Below, in pieces: positions 21,733 through 34,682 of a DNA stretch of 64,000 bases (positions are counted from its first letter, which is position 1; each line of letters starts with the position of its first letter). This stretch comes from Beverwykella pulmonaria (taxonomy: Eukaryota > Ascomycota > Dothideomycetes > Pleosporales > Melanommataceae), in assembly GCA_001599595.1 (NCBI GenBank), contig BCHH01000002.1, positions 3,899,546 through 3,963,545 on the forward strand, written 5' to 3'. Made by a program: the position numbers and the translations under genes. The notes under the pieces are model-generated. The model saw nothing but the letters and a program-made list of their open reading frames with translations, ran no database searches and had not been told where the DNA came from.

Positions 21733-24700
21733 AATGAAACTGGTCTTTCAAAAAATTGATGGTGGTATTCTTAAAAAGATATCAAAGTATTAGCAGATGC
21801 TGATTGATAACGTAGGAGTCGGTTGCTTTGAGTTATTGATCTGTTGAGAAATGTATTGATGAAGGTGCAATTGTAAGGACGTTCTGGTTGTTCACGGAGG
21901 AAGCTGGGGCAGTTTATATACACAGGGAATCATTCAAGGTATGTACAAATTTAATGCATGGAGCCATTCCATGCGTGGAACTTTCAATGTGGCGGTCTTC
22001 AATGGACGGGGGTATCCGGAGTAGGACACATTCAATATGGTGCTAATGTGGAGCTGACTGAGCCTCAGATATCAAACGCCTTCTTCTATCTGGTCGCCGA
22101 GTCGAATACCGGATGACCAAAACATGCTTGTTGCCGCAGCGGATCGTATCCTAGGCTAAGGAATTTCCTCCGCTTGCACCGTCACCTGACATCTTATTCA
22201 TGCTGCCAGTCAGCAGTCTCTCACCTCAGGGTTAGAAAGAAGAAGAAAAAAAGTCAGAACTCTGCTTCAATGGGGTGCCAACCAACGCTTTGCCACAGCA
22301 TGCGGCACTTTGACTTCGCCTTCACAATCACCTTCGCCTTCTTGCTACGCCGTCCCCATCATACCATCCGGTTATTGAAGAATATAACTAGATAGTTCAG
22401 CCCACACTAACCTAGCGTCGGCGCTCGGTGTCGCGTGGATGTACGCGACGCAGGAAAGGAAAGAAGGCAAAAGGCGACTCCTTTCCCATATTGAAGGATG
22501 ATATGAACCAGTCTAGGCGGGGTTTAGGGGATACGACATATCGAGAAGCGCTCCATCAGACCGTATAGGCTGGGGATTACTGCCATGCATCTAGCCCTAC
22601 GAGCAATCATCTGTTTCGACCCACACCGTGAGCTAAGGTCACACCACGTTCACTCCGATCTGCACGTTGAAGCCCCGCGGCATAGTCTACTCAAAACAAA
22701 TCAACGCCACTGCTGCAGTCTGTGAGCCTTCCTGCAGGGTGCCCAGTGAACTAGGAGAGCACAGTGCAGGTTTGAGTTTCAAACTGAGTCCTACGCATGG
22801 GTTGCTTGCCGCGATCGCGTGGCATTGCGCATGTGGCATCCTTTCAGGTATCTTTCTCTCTGTCCATCCATTCGAACTCGCATGCGGCGTACCTCCTCTC
22901 GGGGCTTCTAAGCGCCTAGAATAGTTGCCCTTCACCGGTGCATGTCCATGAGATAAGGTGACGTGACCGCAGGGCTCCGTAGGGCAATAGAAGCAGTCAT
23001 GTTACATTTATCAATTTGAAGAACTTGTATCCGGGGTTAACGACAAGTGTGCCACGTAATTGGGTACGGGCTCTAAAGAGTAAGATGCCCTTATGTCTAG
23101 CTTACTGGCTTGTCATGCAGCCTTAATTGGCGCTGGTCATCATCACCGGCAAGACCACTCCCTAAGAAGCTACATCGTCCGTATTCGATTGCACTGTGCC
23201 GCGTGGCATCTCCCTCTGCTGCACATGGCGCTAATGCTACTGTTGCGCAATACACGAGTACCAGGGCATCGGCTACTCAATCGCTCACTTCGAAAACTGC
23301 AGAATATCTCTCAGTCTCTAGTCGGTGGCTCATTGAACGCGTCATGATAACGAGATGCGCCGTACACGGCAATAAAAGAATAAAGTGCTGACCTCGATAA
23401 GGTCTTCCGGCCCCAGTTGAAACAAGGAACTTAAGGGAACGGGACGGTTCGCACACGGCAGCGGATAATGATCTGAGGTACCCGGCCTAGACCTGGTGCT
23501 GCAACACGATGTATTGGGAGGTTTCGTCAAAGCCAAGGCAACGTTCTTTTCGCGGATCATTTCTGGGCCCCATGTTGGGGTGCACTTGGCAGGCCATCAT
23601 AAGATGGTTTGGCTATTGCATACGCCCGCATGGAAAGGATTAGCGTAAAGTGGAGACCGTCTAGTTTAGGGATCTGGAAGCCATTGCCACCTGGTTTGCA
23701 TTTTCGGGACACTCATCCTACCAGTGCTTGTCTGACGTTTCAATCTTGCGGGTAAGATGCATTCATGACTCTTAGTCGCTGCGTTATTTCACTGAACTGG
23801 TATAGTGTCGTCCTGATGCATTTGAAGTTCATCCCACTTTTGAAGACGTCCCAGGATTACCTGCTGTCGGCGGGGATTAATGAGTTCCAGGGTATTGCCA
23901 TCCTTCGACTAGTGATACACTCCTTGATCATGCCTTGCAGGAGGGCGGCCAAGCACCGATCCTCAAATCTGCGCTTGGAAGTCATGCAAATCGGCCCTGC
24001 TTACCTTGATCACAAAGCAATTGCGCCCAGGTGCTAAACAATATGTGATCTATCACTTTACCGACCACTGCTTCAGTGCACTCTCGTATCATAGAAGACC
24101 AATTGCCGACTGCTGGCTCAGCTATGCCAGTGCCAACCTGGTCCACACCCTCGATGTCCGATGCCCCGCATCTAGACTATTCTCCATTGGTTGCACTCCA
24201 CCGACTGTTGGCTTCTCGATATTGGCATCTGGGGTTGGGCGGGCGGGTCGCTCATTTTGGCTCCCGTGTTGCCAATGAAGTTGTGATTCAATCTTGCTAG
24301 GAAAGAGGGCTTGCCAACTTCGTGACGAGTCCCTGGTAGCACAGCATCTTAAGGATGGCTCACGCCGTCAGACACAAGAAGTGGGTCATGTGAAATATTG
24401 ACTAGTGTCAAGTATCGCAAAGACATTGCGGGCGATCTGGATAAGGATACCGCGCGCTTAACAGGGTGTCACAGCCATGGAGATCGACAACAATAGTAAG
24501 TCGATGTAATGACGTTGAGCGTGGGCCAAGGACTCGCTCGCCTGTGAACGCTCGGACAGCCTTTGGACTGTTACACGAGGGTGTCGGGACCCATGGGAGG
24601 CTAGGCAGGGACACTCAAATTTGACCGCATCTGACTTGAATCACTTCACACAGAAAACGTATCCCGCGTTCTGAGCCTATTAAGTTATTCTGTCAGCTTG

Positions 24701-26117
24701 TACGAGTCGACATATGCTCGAAAGAATATGTCGGATCTTAGGCACGCGATTCTGAGCGCATGATGTCTTCTGGGTCATCGAGACGAGCGTGCAACTGCGA
24801 GTCCAAACTTTACGACTTCAGGCGATATTGCGGGCAGGTCATGAGGCTCAGTTTTACGTTCTACCATCTTTGGAGGAATCTGACATACATTGGTGCCCTT
24901 CGCTCACCGCTGCTACGTGGCATTGCGGGAAGGAAATGTGGAGGGGTGGATGGCGCGGCGTAGAGTCAAAAATACCCGTCATCACTGACCGGTTACGGGA
25001 AGGTCCTCACTGCATGCATCTAGCTCACAGCGAGTCTAGACGGGAAGTTCGCTACGCAAATTGCCGCCGTCAAGATTCCCATGACGCATTCCAGTCCGGC
25101 TCGTTTCTCTGCGGCGTAGTAGTTATACATATATTGGCTACTCGTTCGCCGCAATGTAAACAGCCGACTACATGTAGTCCGATTTTTTTCCCCTTCTTAT
25201 TATACACTAATTTCTATATGTGTTAGTATCCAATTACGCCTCAGCTAGCTCCGGCCTTTGCGATTTCCGCGATCCTTCACTTCTACGCCCTGGCGGCTAC
25301 CGCGACCACCAAAAAAATCCACAGCGGCTACGGCGCAAAGTGGCGAATCCTAGAGAAAAATCCTACACGTTTATGGATTTAAAATATAACCCCATTTGTT
25401 CTTTTGAGATATGTCCCCCGAGCTGATCCCTGGCCCTCGCCGCTCCAATCCGCGTAGCTGAATTGTGGAAAAATTTTCGACGGGACATATATTCATTTTG
25501 GGACGCTTACATGATCATGGTCGCCTCTCGTACGACTACCATGGTTCCTGCTGCGATAACGAATATTCTTGGTAGCATATCATCCGTTAACTCTCACAAG
25601 TTTGCTATCTTCCCGCCTGTGAAAGGTTCTTGATTTTTACCCGCTGATGAGCCAGCCTCTGGATCCTCAAGGGATCACCCTATAATTGACCTACATTATC
25701 AAGTATTATTTCCGAATACGACGCGCAGCAATGCTGTTTGTCACTAGAAGCTCTCAACATGACCTCTCAAAAGGGCCGATAATCACGCCGAAAATCGAGC
25801 GACAACGTGAATTACCCATACAGAAGAGGACTCAGGCTGGAGCCCTTGAAACATGTTTCAGAAGTAGATTGTCAGATTCTAGACGCTTCACTCTTTCTTT
25901 GAAAAATGCTGACTCGCAAATCGCGAAATGGGGTTACGTTGTGATCTTGGCCTGTCTTTGGATAAGAACAGTGATCGATTAGTCAATCTGTAAGCACTCT
26001 CCCATAAATTCAAGACCTCTCTTGATTTAACTAGCATCTTGTATGTCATCAGGATCGTTTATGAACTCACAATATCATTACGAGCATCCATTTCACCTCT
26101 TCTCAAGAGCCACGTTC
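21733..26117. other. 4.4-kb gene desert
   Basis: No gene recognised on either strand. Frames at 23093-23391 (+) and 24006-24300 (+) are open but lack start context, introns or known motifs. The stretch 25180-25490 alternates AT-rich flanks with a GC-rich block and contains a small palindrome (ACTAA...TTAGT near 25206-25230). It could be an old transposon end, but I could not find paired terminal repeats. Confidence 0.4.
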
Positions 26118-27851
26118 TTAAATTTCCACAACTCCACCAAGATGGTCTACCGGCTCATCGAAATATGTCTCGACTATCAAGTTATCATTATAGCCCACTT
26201 CCACCCACCTGCGATTGAGTAAATCTCCGTCCTGAGCTCGGTCAAAGAAATTCTGTGGAGCAAAGACTATGCCTCATTATAGAGAGTGACCTAAGCACGT
26301 TATTGTTCAGCAACTTTACAAAGGGTGACACAAACCGAAACATCTTCCGCCCGAACAAAATGATGCATCCCCAAGTTGAACCACAGCACCAGATCTTCAT
26401 CTTCTATACTCTCACCATCGAAGAACTTCGAGAAATCCTGCTGCGGCTTAGAAGGCAAGTTAATGTTCTGCACCGAGTTGGCATATGGCTCAGTATCGTG
26501 CTGGCGAGAGATTGCGAGATGCAAATTTACAAACTCCGAATTCTTGAGAGACTAAGGCGAGTTGAGGGCTGAAAGATGAATATTTGAGCGGCCCGGAATA
26601 ATACGATATCCGCGTGGCTCTCCCCATTTATTCGTGACATTCGGGTTGATAATGATGTACATTGCCTGATTATTCGGCGTCCAGTTAACCTGATTTTATA
26701 TCATAGAACATGATGCCTAAAGTTCGAGTATAGGACATGTAGAAAGACTAATACATGTACTCTACATACTGATTCTCTTTGTCAAGTTTATACCTCTTCC
26801 CACTAATCTCGAGAGTGCTTGGTGCGCGACGGTCTTCGAGCTCTCGGACAGCTAATTCGGGCTAACGATTGAGTAATGCCCAGTCCGCGTCCAGGGCCTG
26901 GTCGTACTCCATACCTAGTTATCCGGCCTCAAAAGCCGCTCGCAGCTCATCAATGGTAGTGTAAAATTTCTCTCCTGTCACGAATCCCTTGAGAGAGTAC
27001 AGCGAAGGGTCGGTCCTAGTGCAGTCTATGAGAAGGAAGAAGTCCAACGGAGTCAAATACGAAGCCGAGCCCGGGAATCTGAACATGATGTTTCTGAATG
27101 CCTGTGTACCATCGAAAGATAGAAGAGTTCCAGAAGTCAATGATAGATTCGTGCGTTCGTCGCTGGCTCTATAATAGACTCCGCCTTGGAACAGGGCTGC
27201 AGTGATGTCGGAGATGTTAGACATCACAGATGCAATCAGAGGGTCCGTCGCAGTGGATCTTGAGCCATCGAAGTACCTAGCGCTATAAGGTACAGAGCCG
27301 CCGCTGCCACCATTATATATAGTCGAGCTTTTCGATGGTGCTTTCTGAGGAAATGGGAAGTGGGCCCATCATGTACTCCTGAGAATCAGGAATGCCCTTT
27401 CCGCCTTCGAAGATGATGGCTCGTGCGTATTTCGCTGGTATTTTGCCGTTCCCGTCGATGTACGGCAACACGTCTGTCTTGTTGGTATGAAGAGTGTCAA
27501 TCCAGAACCTATTGAAATCAACGAATGGCATATCAGTCTTCAGGTGGAGATGTAAACATAGTTATTCGTAAGTTTGGCATCTTCAGGAAGAGTCAAGTTC
27601 ATCCTAGAAGCAGGATCGTGTAGAAGATTCCACACTGCTAAATTGTCTTCCACAGAGATCGGCGCCCAAACGTTTGTTTTGGGAGCTGCTGTTGTGAGAG
27701 CCGGTTCTGTTAGACAGGAAGGGGCTGAAACATTGTATCCTCGCTTGTTGAATGCTTCACGAAGAAGCCTTCTTTCGTAACCGAGGGGAAGCAAGGTTGA
27801 AGCAAAAGTGAAACTGGTCAGTATCAAAAAGGTTACACCGTAAAGATGCAT
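26118..27851 (-). pseudogene. Copper amine oxidase pseudogene lacking its catalytic core
   Basis: Remnant of a secreted copper/topaquinone amine oxidase. The 5' end is well preserved: start at 27851, signal peptide MHLYGVTFLILTSFTFA, then the N-terminal domains (YERRLLREAFNKRGYNV, VEDNLAVWNLLHDPASRMN, IPAKYARAIIFEGG, EYMMGPLPI, YFDGSRSTATDP). The 3' end keeps VNWTPNNQAMYI, KWGEPRGYRIIPGRSNIHLS and DGESIEDEDLVLWFNLGMHHFVRAEDV, and stops at 26118. Defects: a frameshift near 27313; stops near 26919, 26735 and 26298; a lost donor after NNYV (about 27555); and an internal deletion joining FYMSYTRTLGIMFYDIK directly to VNWTPNN. The deleted part is where the family carries the Tyr precursor of topaquinone and the HxH copper ligands. 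The usual protein is about 650-800 aa. Confidence 0.85.
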
Positions 27852-30800
27852 ATTTTCATAGGAGACTCCAATAATTCTGATCTCTACTTGTTTGGAGGCT
27901 CCGACAGACTTATATGCAAGGCATTTTGCGCCATTCTCCAAGCCCGAAAGTGATGCCGTTGACTATCCGGTATGACTATCAGACGATTACATCGGCGGAG
28001 CGAAAGATAAGGTCGAAGGAAGAGGTCCAAATGCGACCTATATGGTAACTGCAGGAACTTCGAGAGATTAAAGCCAGTTCAACGTTGATCTTAATTCTGA
28101 TCCCGGCAGAAATTGGTGAACAACTGCTGTCCCTTAATATGACAGCCTATCGTCAACGTTTATAATTGCTGTCTGGACATGAGTAGTTGCATATTACGCA
28201 GGAAACTCTCCATAGAATTTGTAAAGTGAATCTGATACATTTCAAGTCCATATGAGCATTCCCTCAGGACTGAAAGCTCCCGGCAATGAAGGGTCCACAG
28301 GAACGGGACAGTCTTGGCTTCCCTTGACTTGCATAGAGCTACAATATTATTTCTTTCTGCCTCGGCTCTGTTATCACATGTTGCGCAAAGGTGGGGTTGG
28401 TGTGAACGGTTGACCTTATCGCTGCAGTATTCAGCCCCGCGCTCATGCTGCGCTAGCAACACTAAAAAGCCCATGCTAGGCTTTTCACATCATCAGTTAG
28501 ATATGAAGCGGAATACCAAGACTTCCTATCTTCATAGGATGGTCGTTGTCAGGTGTTTCTAACCGATCGGGTTTGAGCGGAAGGGTGTGAGGAGGAGCGC
28601 GATCAGGTCCCTGAAATTCTTCGAGACGACACTATTCGAGCCTAGCTTCAAAACGTCGTTCGAAAGTCAGTTCGTCGGCACTTGAAGGCGGTCAGTAAAC
28701 CACACAGACTAGGTACGACGGGCATTTATTTCTAGAACAGGATGTCTGGCGTAGACATCGAAATCCGACTCTTGTTTTTCAAAGGAGAGATGAGGATGAG
28801 GACAACGTCCAAACCGCTACAGACCTAGCATTTATATGTATGCACCCCAGAAGATTGATAGTGGGATATCCCATAACGTATGCTAAAACACCCCAGACCG
28901 AGTACCATTCAGACGGTAGATGCAAGGACAGTACACAGGCATCTTGACCGGGTAATGGGTAGAGACGGCTAGGTTAGGTGACAGCGTCGATCGAAGCAAT
29001 GGCTGGGGTCTTTTCGGAAATCAACCGACCGTAAATTCTGCATCTCTTGACCCCTCAGAGAACATGGGTCCCCACTACGCCGGTCAACACTCAGCGAATC
29101 ATTCGATAAAACTTACTTCCACGTTTGACATTGCGGTGCACGCAGGTACCATTAGCGCGGATGGTACCTGAGCAGGTGCTTGTAGTAGCGTAACGCTTGA
29201 CTAATGGTGCCCCGGAACGATGTCTTGGAGCAGAGATAAAGTTGCGATGCAAGTTTTGGGGTTCAAACTCTGCCGCATACAAAACATAAGAGAAGAAACC
29301 CCATGATTAGTATGTGGAAATTGACATTGCACAATGTTAAGGAAGGAGGAGAGCTTGGAAATTGGCAGCATATTTGACTCAGGCATTGAAGCAAATTTGC
29401 TTCCATTATGAGTATGCGACTTGTCCTAAGCTGAAAGCTGAACATCCGTTGGAAAGTTACTGAAAACACGAGCAAATCACCACAATGTGGTGGAGTATTG
29501 TAAACATGATATAACACTTACTGAACGCTAGTGCTGCATAGGGGTGATCGGAAACAACAAAGTGAATCGATGACTTTTGCTTGAGAACGTGTACGAAAGA
29601 AGTTGCGTCCAGTCGGTGGTGTTACATCCTTTCTCTAGTATGTGAGTAGCAAGCTCCCCTCCACAAAGGGTCGGAGCGTAGTTGAGAATGGTATGTCTTC
29701 CGTATGATACCCGAGGGAGAAGAATGCGACATTTGGCCCAGAGGGCGTCTAGAAGTTTACGGGTAGACAAAGACATTGCGAACAAGACAGGGGGACGTCC
29801 ACCGGGTTTACACTACCAGGTGAATTAACGACGTAGGCAACGGAGTAAGCACGCATGGTTGGAGTTGGTATAGAGAACGCGACAAGAAAGTTAGGCGAGA
29901 TGATCAAAATAATGAAAATAAGAGGTGAGGTGACGAAGTTAGGATGATGTGGACGGGTAGACGCATCGATAACAGGCTACATAGCTTGGCAAGTTTCCGG
30001 GGGAAGGCTTCAGATGGCCGATAACTTACATTATCCATCTGAATGACCCCATCAGTGTACAACACATCACCAGAATCGACATCGCCGCTATTTGATAGGA
30101 TCGGAAAACATCCAGTAACCTCTCAGAAGCGGTGTTGGAGGCTGCTACCTGAGAGACTGCCCCGCAAGCTGCTCGAGAAGTCATCGGAGATGCAACCGTT
30201 CCATCAGCCCACCGCAGCTCAAAAGAAAACTGCATCTTGTGTCCATACACTAAACATCGCCCCAACAAACCTTCTTGATGCGTTCGATTTTCTAGAGTCC
30301 TCCTAGTACCGAATCTCAGTCTCGCAATGCCTCACTCTGGCCTTGAAGTACTGGTCCAAATACAGTACGTCCCCATTGATCTCCTCGAAGGTATGAACTT
30401 CGCTCACAGTGCCTTAAGGAACTGGAATAGCCCGACTCCTCACATTCGTCCCATGGAACTTCGCTGTTGCGTTACTCACACGTCGGTAGGAAGCCCTCAA
30501 CGATGTGATACCCACGATTCGACAGTCGAGCCCGAACGCAGTACTCGAAGTATTCCCGGACGGTACCTCGCAAGACTCGCTGAAGAAGGTGTCCAGGACT
30601 ATCAAGGCACATAAGCGCTTTTAGGGCTTGAAGCTGGGCAGGGCGATGTATAGCATCAAATATAGTTCCAAGAAGCCCTTCGTGAAGGAGACGTACGAGA
30701 ACTTCGCAGGTTCGCTGGAATCATACATAGGAGATGCCTTCACATTTTCGCAGGAACCGCTGAAGCGATTCTTCAAGGACCATGAGGGGACTACTCTGTT

Positions 30801-31550
30801 CGAAGGGGTGGACAAGAAAGGCATCAGTGGACGAACCCTAGACCGGATGAGCTGACACTGACCTCTTGGAAGGCTCTTATATTCACCGGAGCGCTTGACA
30901 CACTTCGTTGCAGTGTACAATTCGAAGCCTACGGAGCTAGCCGGGCTAGTGTTCGTCAGTTGACTTAGACCCTCGCACGCGAGAGGAATGAAAAGGGTGT
31001 TCACGTCGCACATACCATTAAGAATAGAGCGATGGAAGGCGCAAACATCTGTTCTTATACAGACAGGCGTTCACCCTGTGGAGTCATGAGTCAGATATAA
31101 GGCCGGCATGCGAAAAGTTCTAGGCTAGCTCTATTCATGCAACAGAGTCATCAATGTCAATTGACCTCCCATTCTGCAAATAATTCATTCATTCCCTATG
31201 TTTGACGTAACAGTAACCTTCAGTGAGAGAGAGTGCCTAAAGTGAATAGTTGAAGTTGAAAGAACTTCAAGGATCAACTCTGAAACTGCATTTAGATAAT
31301 GCGTGCTGCACTCTTTCCTTTACGCTACCTGGGGCGAAGGCGAGAAAGAGCTTTCTACCGCCATAGTACTCTCATTTATAAGGCAGGAACCATGTGCGAT
31401 GATGGATAGTTGCGTTCAAGGTGAACACAGAGCACAGATAACAGTTTCCATAGCTCCTAAATAACTTTAGATCATCGCTCAGATCATCGCTCAAGTAATC
31501 CTCACACTGCATCGCTGCATCACATTCGCCTATCATTCTTATCCAACATA
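27852..31550. other. 3.7-kb stretch without a recognised gene
   Basis: Upstream of the amine-oxidase relic. Minus-strand frames at 28160-28474, 29528-29785 and 30621-31013, and a plus-strand frame at 30628-30855, look partly protein-like, and some end in plausible splice donors (for example near 29518). I recognise no family and cannot chain them into one gene. Given the surroundings, decayed genes are likely. Confidence 0.35.
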
Positions 31551-33150
31551 TTACGATACAACACGATATTGAATCACAACTCGTCCAGAGACGAGCGACA
31601 GAGAGAAGTCCACCGTTGGTCTAAGGAAGACAAAAAGTTCAAATATCAGCTCCAGGACCTCTACGAGAACTCCTGGTATCTCGACCAGCTTCCCTGTGCC
31701 CTGGTTCACAATTAGATACCTGGCTCCCAGGTCCAAGAACAAGATCCTAGCTCCCTAGTTGACAACCAACCTGCTAGTTCCCTGTTTGACGATCAAACCG
31801 TTAGCTCCCCGATTCGCGAGAAACTTCTAAGGGACGGGTTCCACGACCGGCTTCGTGGGCTCCTGTTCCCGATTCACCTAGCCCCTAGTACCAGGACCTG
31901 CAATCTAAATTATCTCAAGAGACGCGCACTAGATATCTCCATGTACGTCCCTCTCTGGATCTTGCAAGACAGTTATTACTAACAAGCGCTAATATTAGCC
32001 AGAGAAATATTAGAAAACCCACTCGATGCTGTTCGACGACACTAGCATCCCACGTCCTCGTGCCTATTAGAAGATTGTAAACCTCTATGACCAAAAACAA
32101 GTTGCTATAGAGATGCACAACGACCTCTACAATGAGATGGGAGACTTGAAAAGGCTTCTTTTTAAACCTGCGGTGAGCCATCCAGAATGCAAATGAACCA
32201 TGATGTTAGCCGACTAGAAGCTCTTCGCCTGGACGATGGTAACTTATATGGCTTGTAGTCCAAATCAAAAGGAGTTGAATGAAGCTGCTCATATGGACAG
32301 TTCGAACGAGGGCATCGACTCGAATAAGAACAAGAACTCGGATGAGCGCTTTGATGGACCGGGAAGGCTCAAGTTATCGGGAGTTTTGTATGTATCACAC
32401 TACTGACTCGATGCTCACCTCCAAAAAGAAAGGTCAGATGTTAATATAGTACAGATTTTCAAGTTAAAAAAAAATTTGGAACAGGAATCTAATGCCCGGT
32501 ATGAAGGGAAGATATGAGCTGTTATCTCCGCTCTGGGATTGTGGCCTTCGGGGACTGTATGGGACTTGGACTGCCTTGGAAAGATCACCTCCCCCTCGAT
32601 TTATCTCCCCTACATTGCTAATGACTCATAGATGACGATGGTCTCTATGGATTAGTAGTTTTGTTTGAGCTCACCGGCTTCGTGCTCCTCACTAGGCTCC
32701 ACATTATCAAGCTAGCCGGCCAGCTGAAGCCAAAATTCAAGTTCGAGGACCTTGAACTGGTCATTAGTTTATTCCTCCGATGGGCACATCAGTTTGGAAC
32801 TTACCACGGCAACCTTGTGCGTGGCGTCTTCGGATGGCGTGCTGTGTCTTACTTTCGAGAAGCCAGACTAGACGAAAGCAAAGGTCTCGAGAGGACGCTC
32901 TACCTCTTGGACGAATTCAAAATGAGTGATGCATAAGAAGATATCATTGATGCTTCCCAGGACGATCCATATCATTGGAGAAAAATGCTCGATAAATATA
33001 GAAGATGTTATTGCACTCTGGATGTTGGCGGATTGGAGAGCGCTTTCGATAAGATGAAGAAAATTCTTTCGAGGAACTATGATAGTTGTATTGGTATTAA
33101 AACGGAAGGATTTTGCACGGCTGTGGTTCTCATGATGTTTGAGTTATGAA
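31551..33150 (+). pseudogene. Unrecognised decayed coding region
   Basis: Plus-strand sequence that reads as protein in one frame for long stretches but is cut by several stops. Segments include KEDKKFKYQLQDLYENSWYL (from about 31625), then a region with near-repeated phrases of the type CTAGTTCCCTGTTTGACG around 31740-31810. The longest clean part is 32661-32936 (FELTGFVLLTRLHIIKLAGQ...), continuing past a TAA into DASQDDPYHWRKMLDKYRR and FDKMKKILSRNYDSCIGIK. I do not recognise the family. The absence of a start codon, the internal stops and the isolation argue for a relic rather than an active gene. Confidence 0.35.
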
Positions 33151-33410
33151 CGGAGTCGCTAGAAACAGTCAATGCATGGATAACGAGATAAAGGTGTCCA
33201 ATTTGGCAGTGTCCGTTCCATGGACCAGAGAACAAATTGCTACTACTGACTGACCCACCACTATGGTATGGATCTGTACCTATCCTCCTGGCCTTGCACT
33301 AGCATTGGCTCCAAGGGAGATGGTAGTAGACACCCATTCGCGCAACTGACAGACACGTTTTTTTCTGTTTATTGCACAGCAAGCAGCATCCTTTTCAATA
33401 CAATTTTCCA

Positions 33411-34682
33411 TCACTGAACCTTCCCTCTCGCGTCGACTGGCCAGATTTCTTCAATGACCCCCTTCCGATGTGCGTAGTAGAAGTCGTGCAAATTGATTGT
33501 AGGATCGATGTGACTTGGGATCATCTCAACTCGATCTCCGATCTTCAAGCCCGGACCATCCGTCCAGGCGAGCGATCCATGTTCATCCCCTAGAACCCCA
33601 TAGGTGTAACCCAAAGTTTTACACTCGGCGAATCCGCTATCCGTGGTGAGCGACTTCAGTCCCGTGTCGATCGTGATGCACTTGGGACCTTGTTTGCTAA
33701 TAACTGCCGCCAGGATCGACAAGCTGTTCGAATAGAAACTTCCCACAGCATTCCTGTAGTCTGTATCCATGAACAAGAACGACCCAGGCTGCACCTCTGT
33801 GACGCCCGGCACCGTGACACAGAACTCCGCTGTTCCAGTGCCGCCCGTGGTCACAACTTCAATATTGTGCCCGTCTTTCCGAAACGCCTCCGCAGTCTGC
33901 GTGAGCGTCGCCATAGACTCCAAACAGCTATTCTTCCTTTCCTCCCGATCATGCAAATGCTGCAAATGCCCCTCATATCCCTGCACTCCAATCAACTTCA
34001 AGTGCTTGAGTCCTGCGACATGCCTTGCGAGTTTCAACGCGGGCTCTCCGGGCTGCACGCCCGTCCTATGCAGTCCAACATCAAGGTCGATGAGCGTAAG
34101 AATGCGTTCTTGAATCCCGCTCTTCGCCAGCGCTTCATCGATAGCATTAGCGCCGACTTCGCTATCTACCACAATCCGAATACTCTGGTACTTCCTGAAT
34201 AACTCCACCAATCTGGCGACTTTGGCAGGACCTATGATCTCGCACGTGATGAGGAGATCGGTGAAGCCGAGATCGCATATCACTTCCGCCTCGCTGAGCT
34301 TGGCTACGCAGCCGCCTTTTGCGCCTGCGTCGTTGAGTTTGCGGGCTAGGATGGCGGATTTTGTGGTTTTCAAATGTGGCCGAATGTTTACGCCCGTTGG
34401 CAGGAGTGAAGACATGAGTTTAGCGATGTTGGAGTCCATGAGGTCGAGGTCCACAATCATAGACGGCGTATCGAGGCTGGTGATGGAATCGCCCACTTTG
34501 GGAGAGTACGGCATGTCGGCGGTAGGTGATTGGTGTTGGTTGGAAGTTGACTGTTGGTGGAGCTTGGAGGTCAACTTTTTGCTCTGAGTCTTATATTTTG
34601 TCTTGAAATCTGCGCCATAAGATGAGGAGGTGACACTGCGGAACTGTCCTAGTATGGTAAGCCGGTCTTGCGCCTTCCCCAA
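33411..34682 (-). CDS. D-threonine aldolase / D-serine dehydratase-like PLP enzyme
   Basis: Fold-type III PLP enzyme (alanine-racemase-like N-terminal barrel plus DSD1-like C-terminal domain). It would act on D-3-hydroxy amino acids, for example splitting D-threonine to glycine and acetaldehyde. A single exon of 423 codons. The enzyme proper probably begins at an internal ATG at 34514 (MPYSPKVGDS), which gives 367 aa, close to the usual 370-380. The preceding 56 residues are Ser/Gln/Lys-rich and may be leader sequence or a targeting peptide. The PLP lysine is in RPHLKTTKS (K105 from the long start). GGTGT and QPGSFLFMDTDY are conserved. The C-terminal metal pair is HxD in SHIDPTINLHD. The frame is intact, in contrast to the relics on both sides. 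A D-serine dehydratase role cannot be excluded. Confidence 0.9.
   Translation of the reverse strand: MGKAQDRLTILGQFRSVTSSSYGADFKTKYKTQSKKLTSKLHQQSTSNQHQSPTADMPYSPKVGDSITSLDTPSMIVDLDLMDSNIAKLMSSLLPTGVNIRPHLKTTKSAILARKLNDAGAKGGCVAKLSEAEVICDLGFTDLLITCEIIGPAKVARLVELFRKYQSIRIVVDSEVGANAIDEALAKSGIQERILTLIDLDVGLHRTGVQPGEPALKLARHVAGLKHLKLIGVQGYEGHLQHLHDREERKNSCLESMATLTQTAEAFRKDGHNIEVVTTGGTGTAEFCVTVPGVTEVQPGSFLFMDTDYRNAVGSFYSNSLSILAAVISKQGPKCITIDTGLKSLTTDSGFAECKTLGYTYGVLGDEHGSLAWTDGPGLKIGDRVEMIPSHIDPTINLHDFYYAHRKGVIEEIWPVDARGKVQ

Noticed and set aside
25180..25490. Candidate transposon end or MITE
   Set aside because: There is a small palindrome and a composition change, but I found no paired terminal inverted repeats or target-site duplication.
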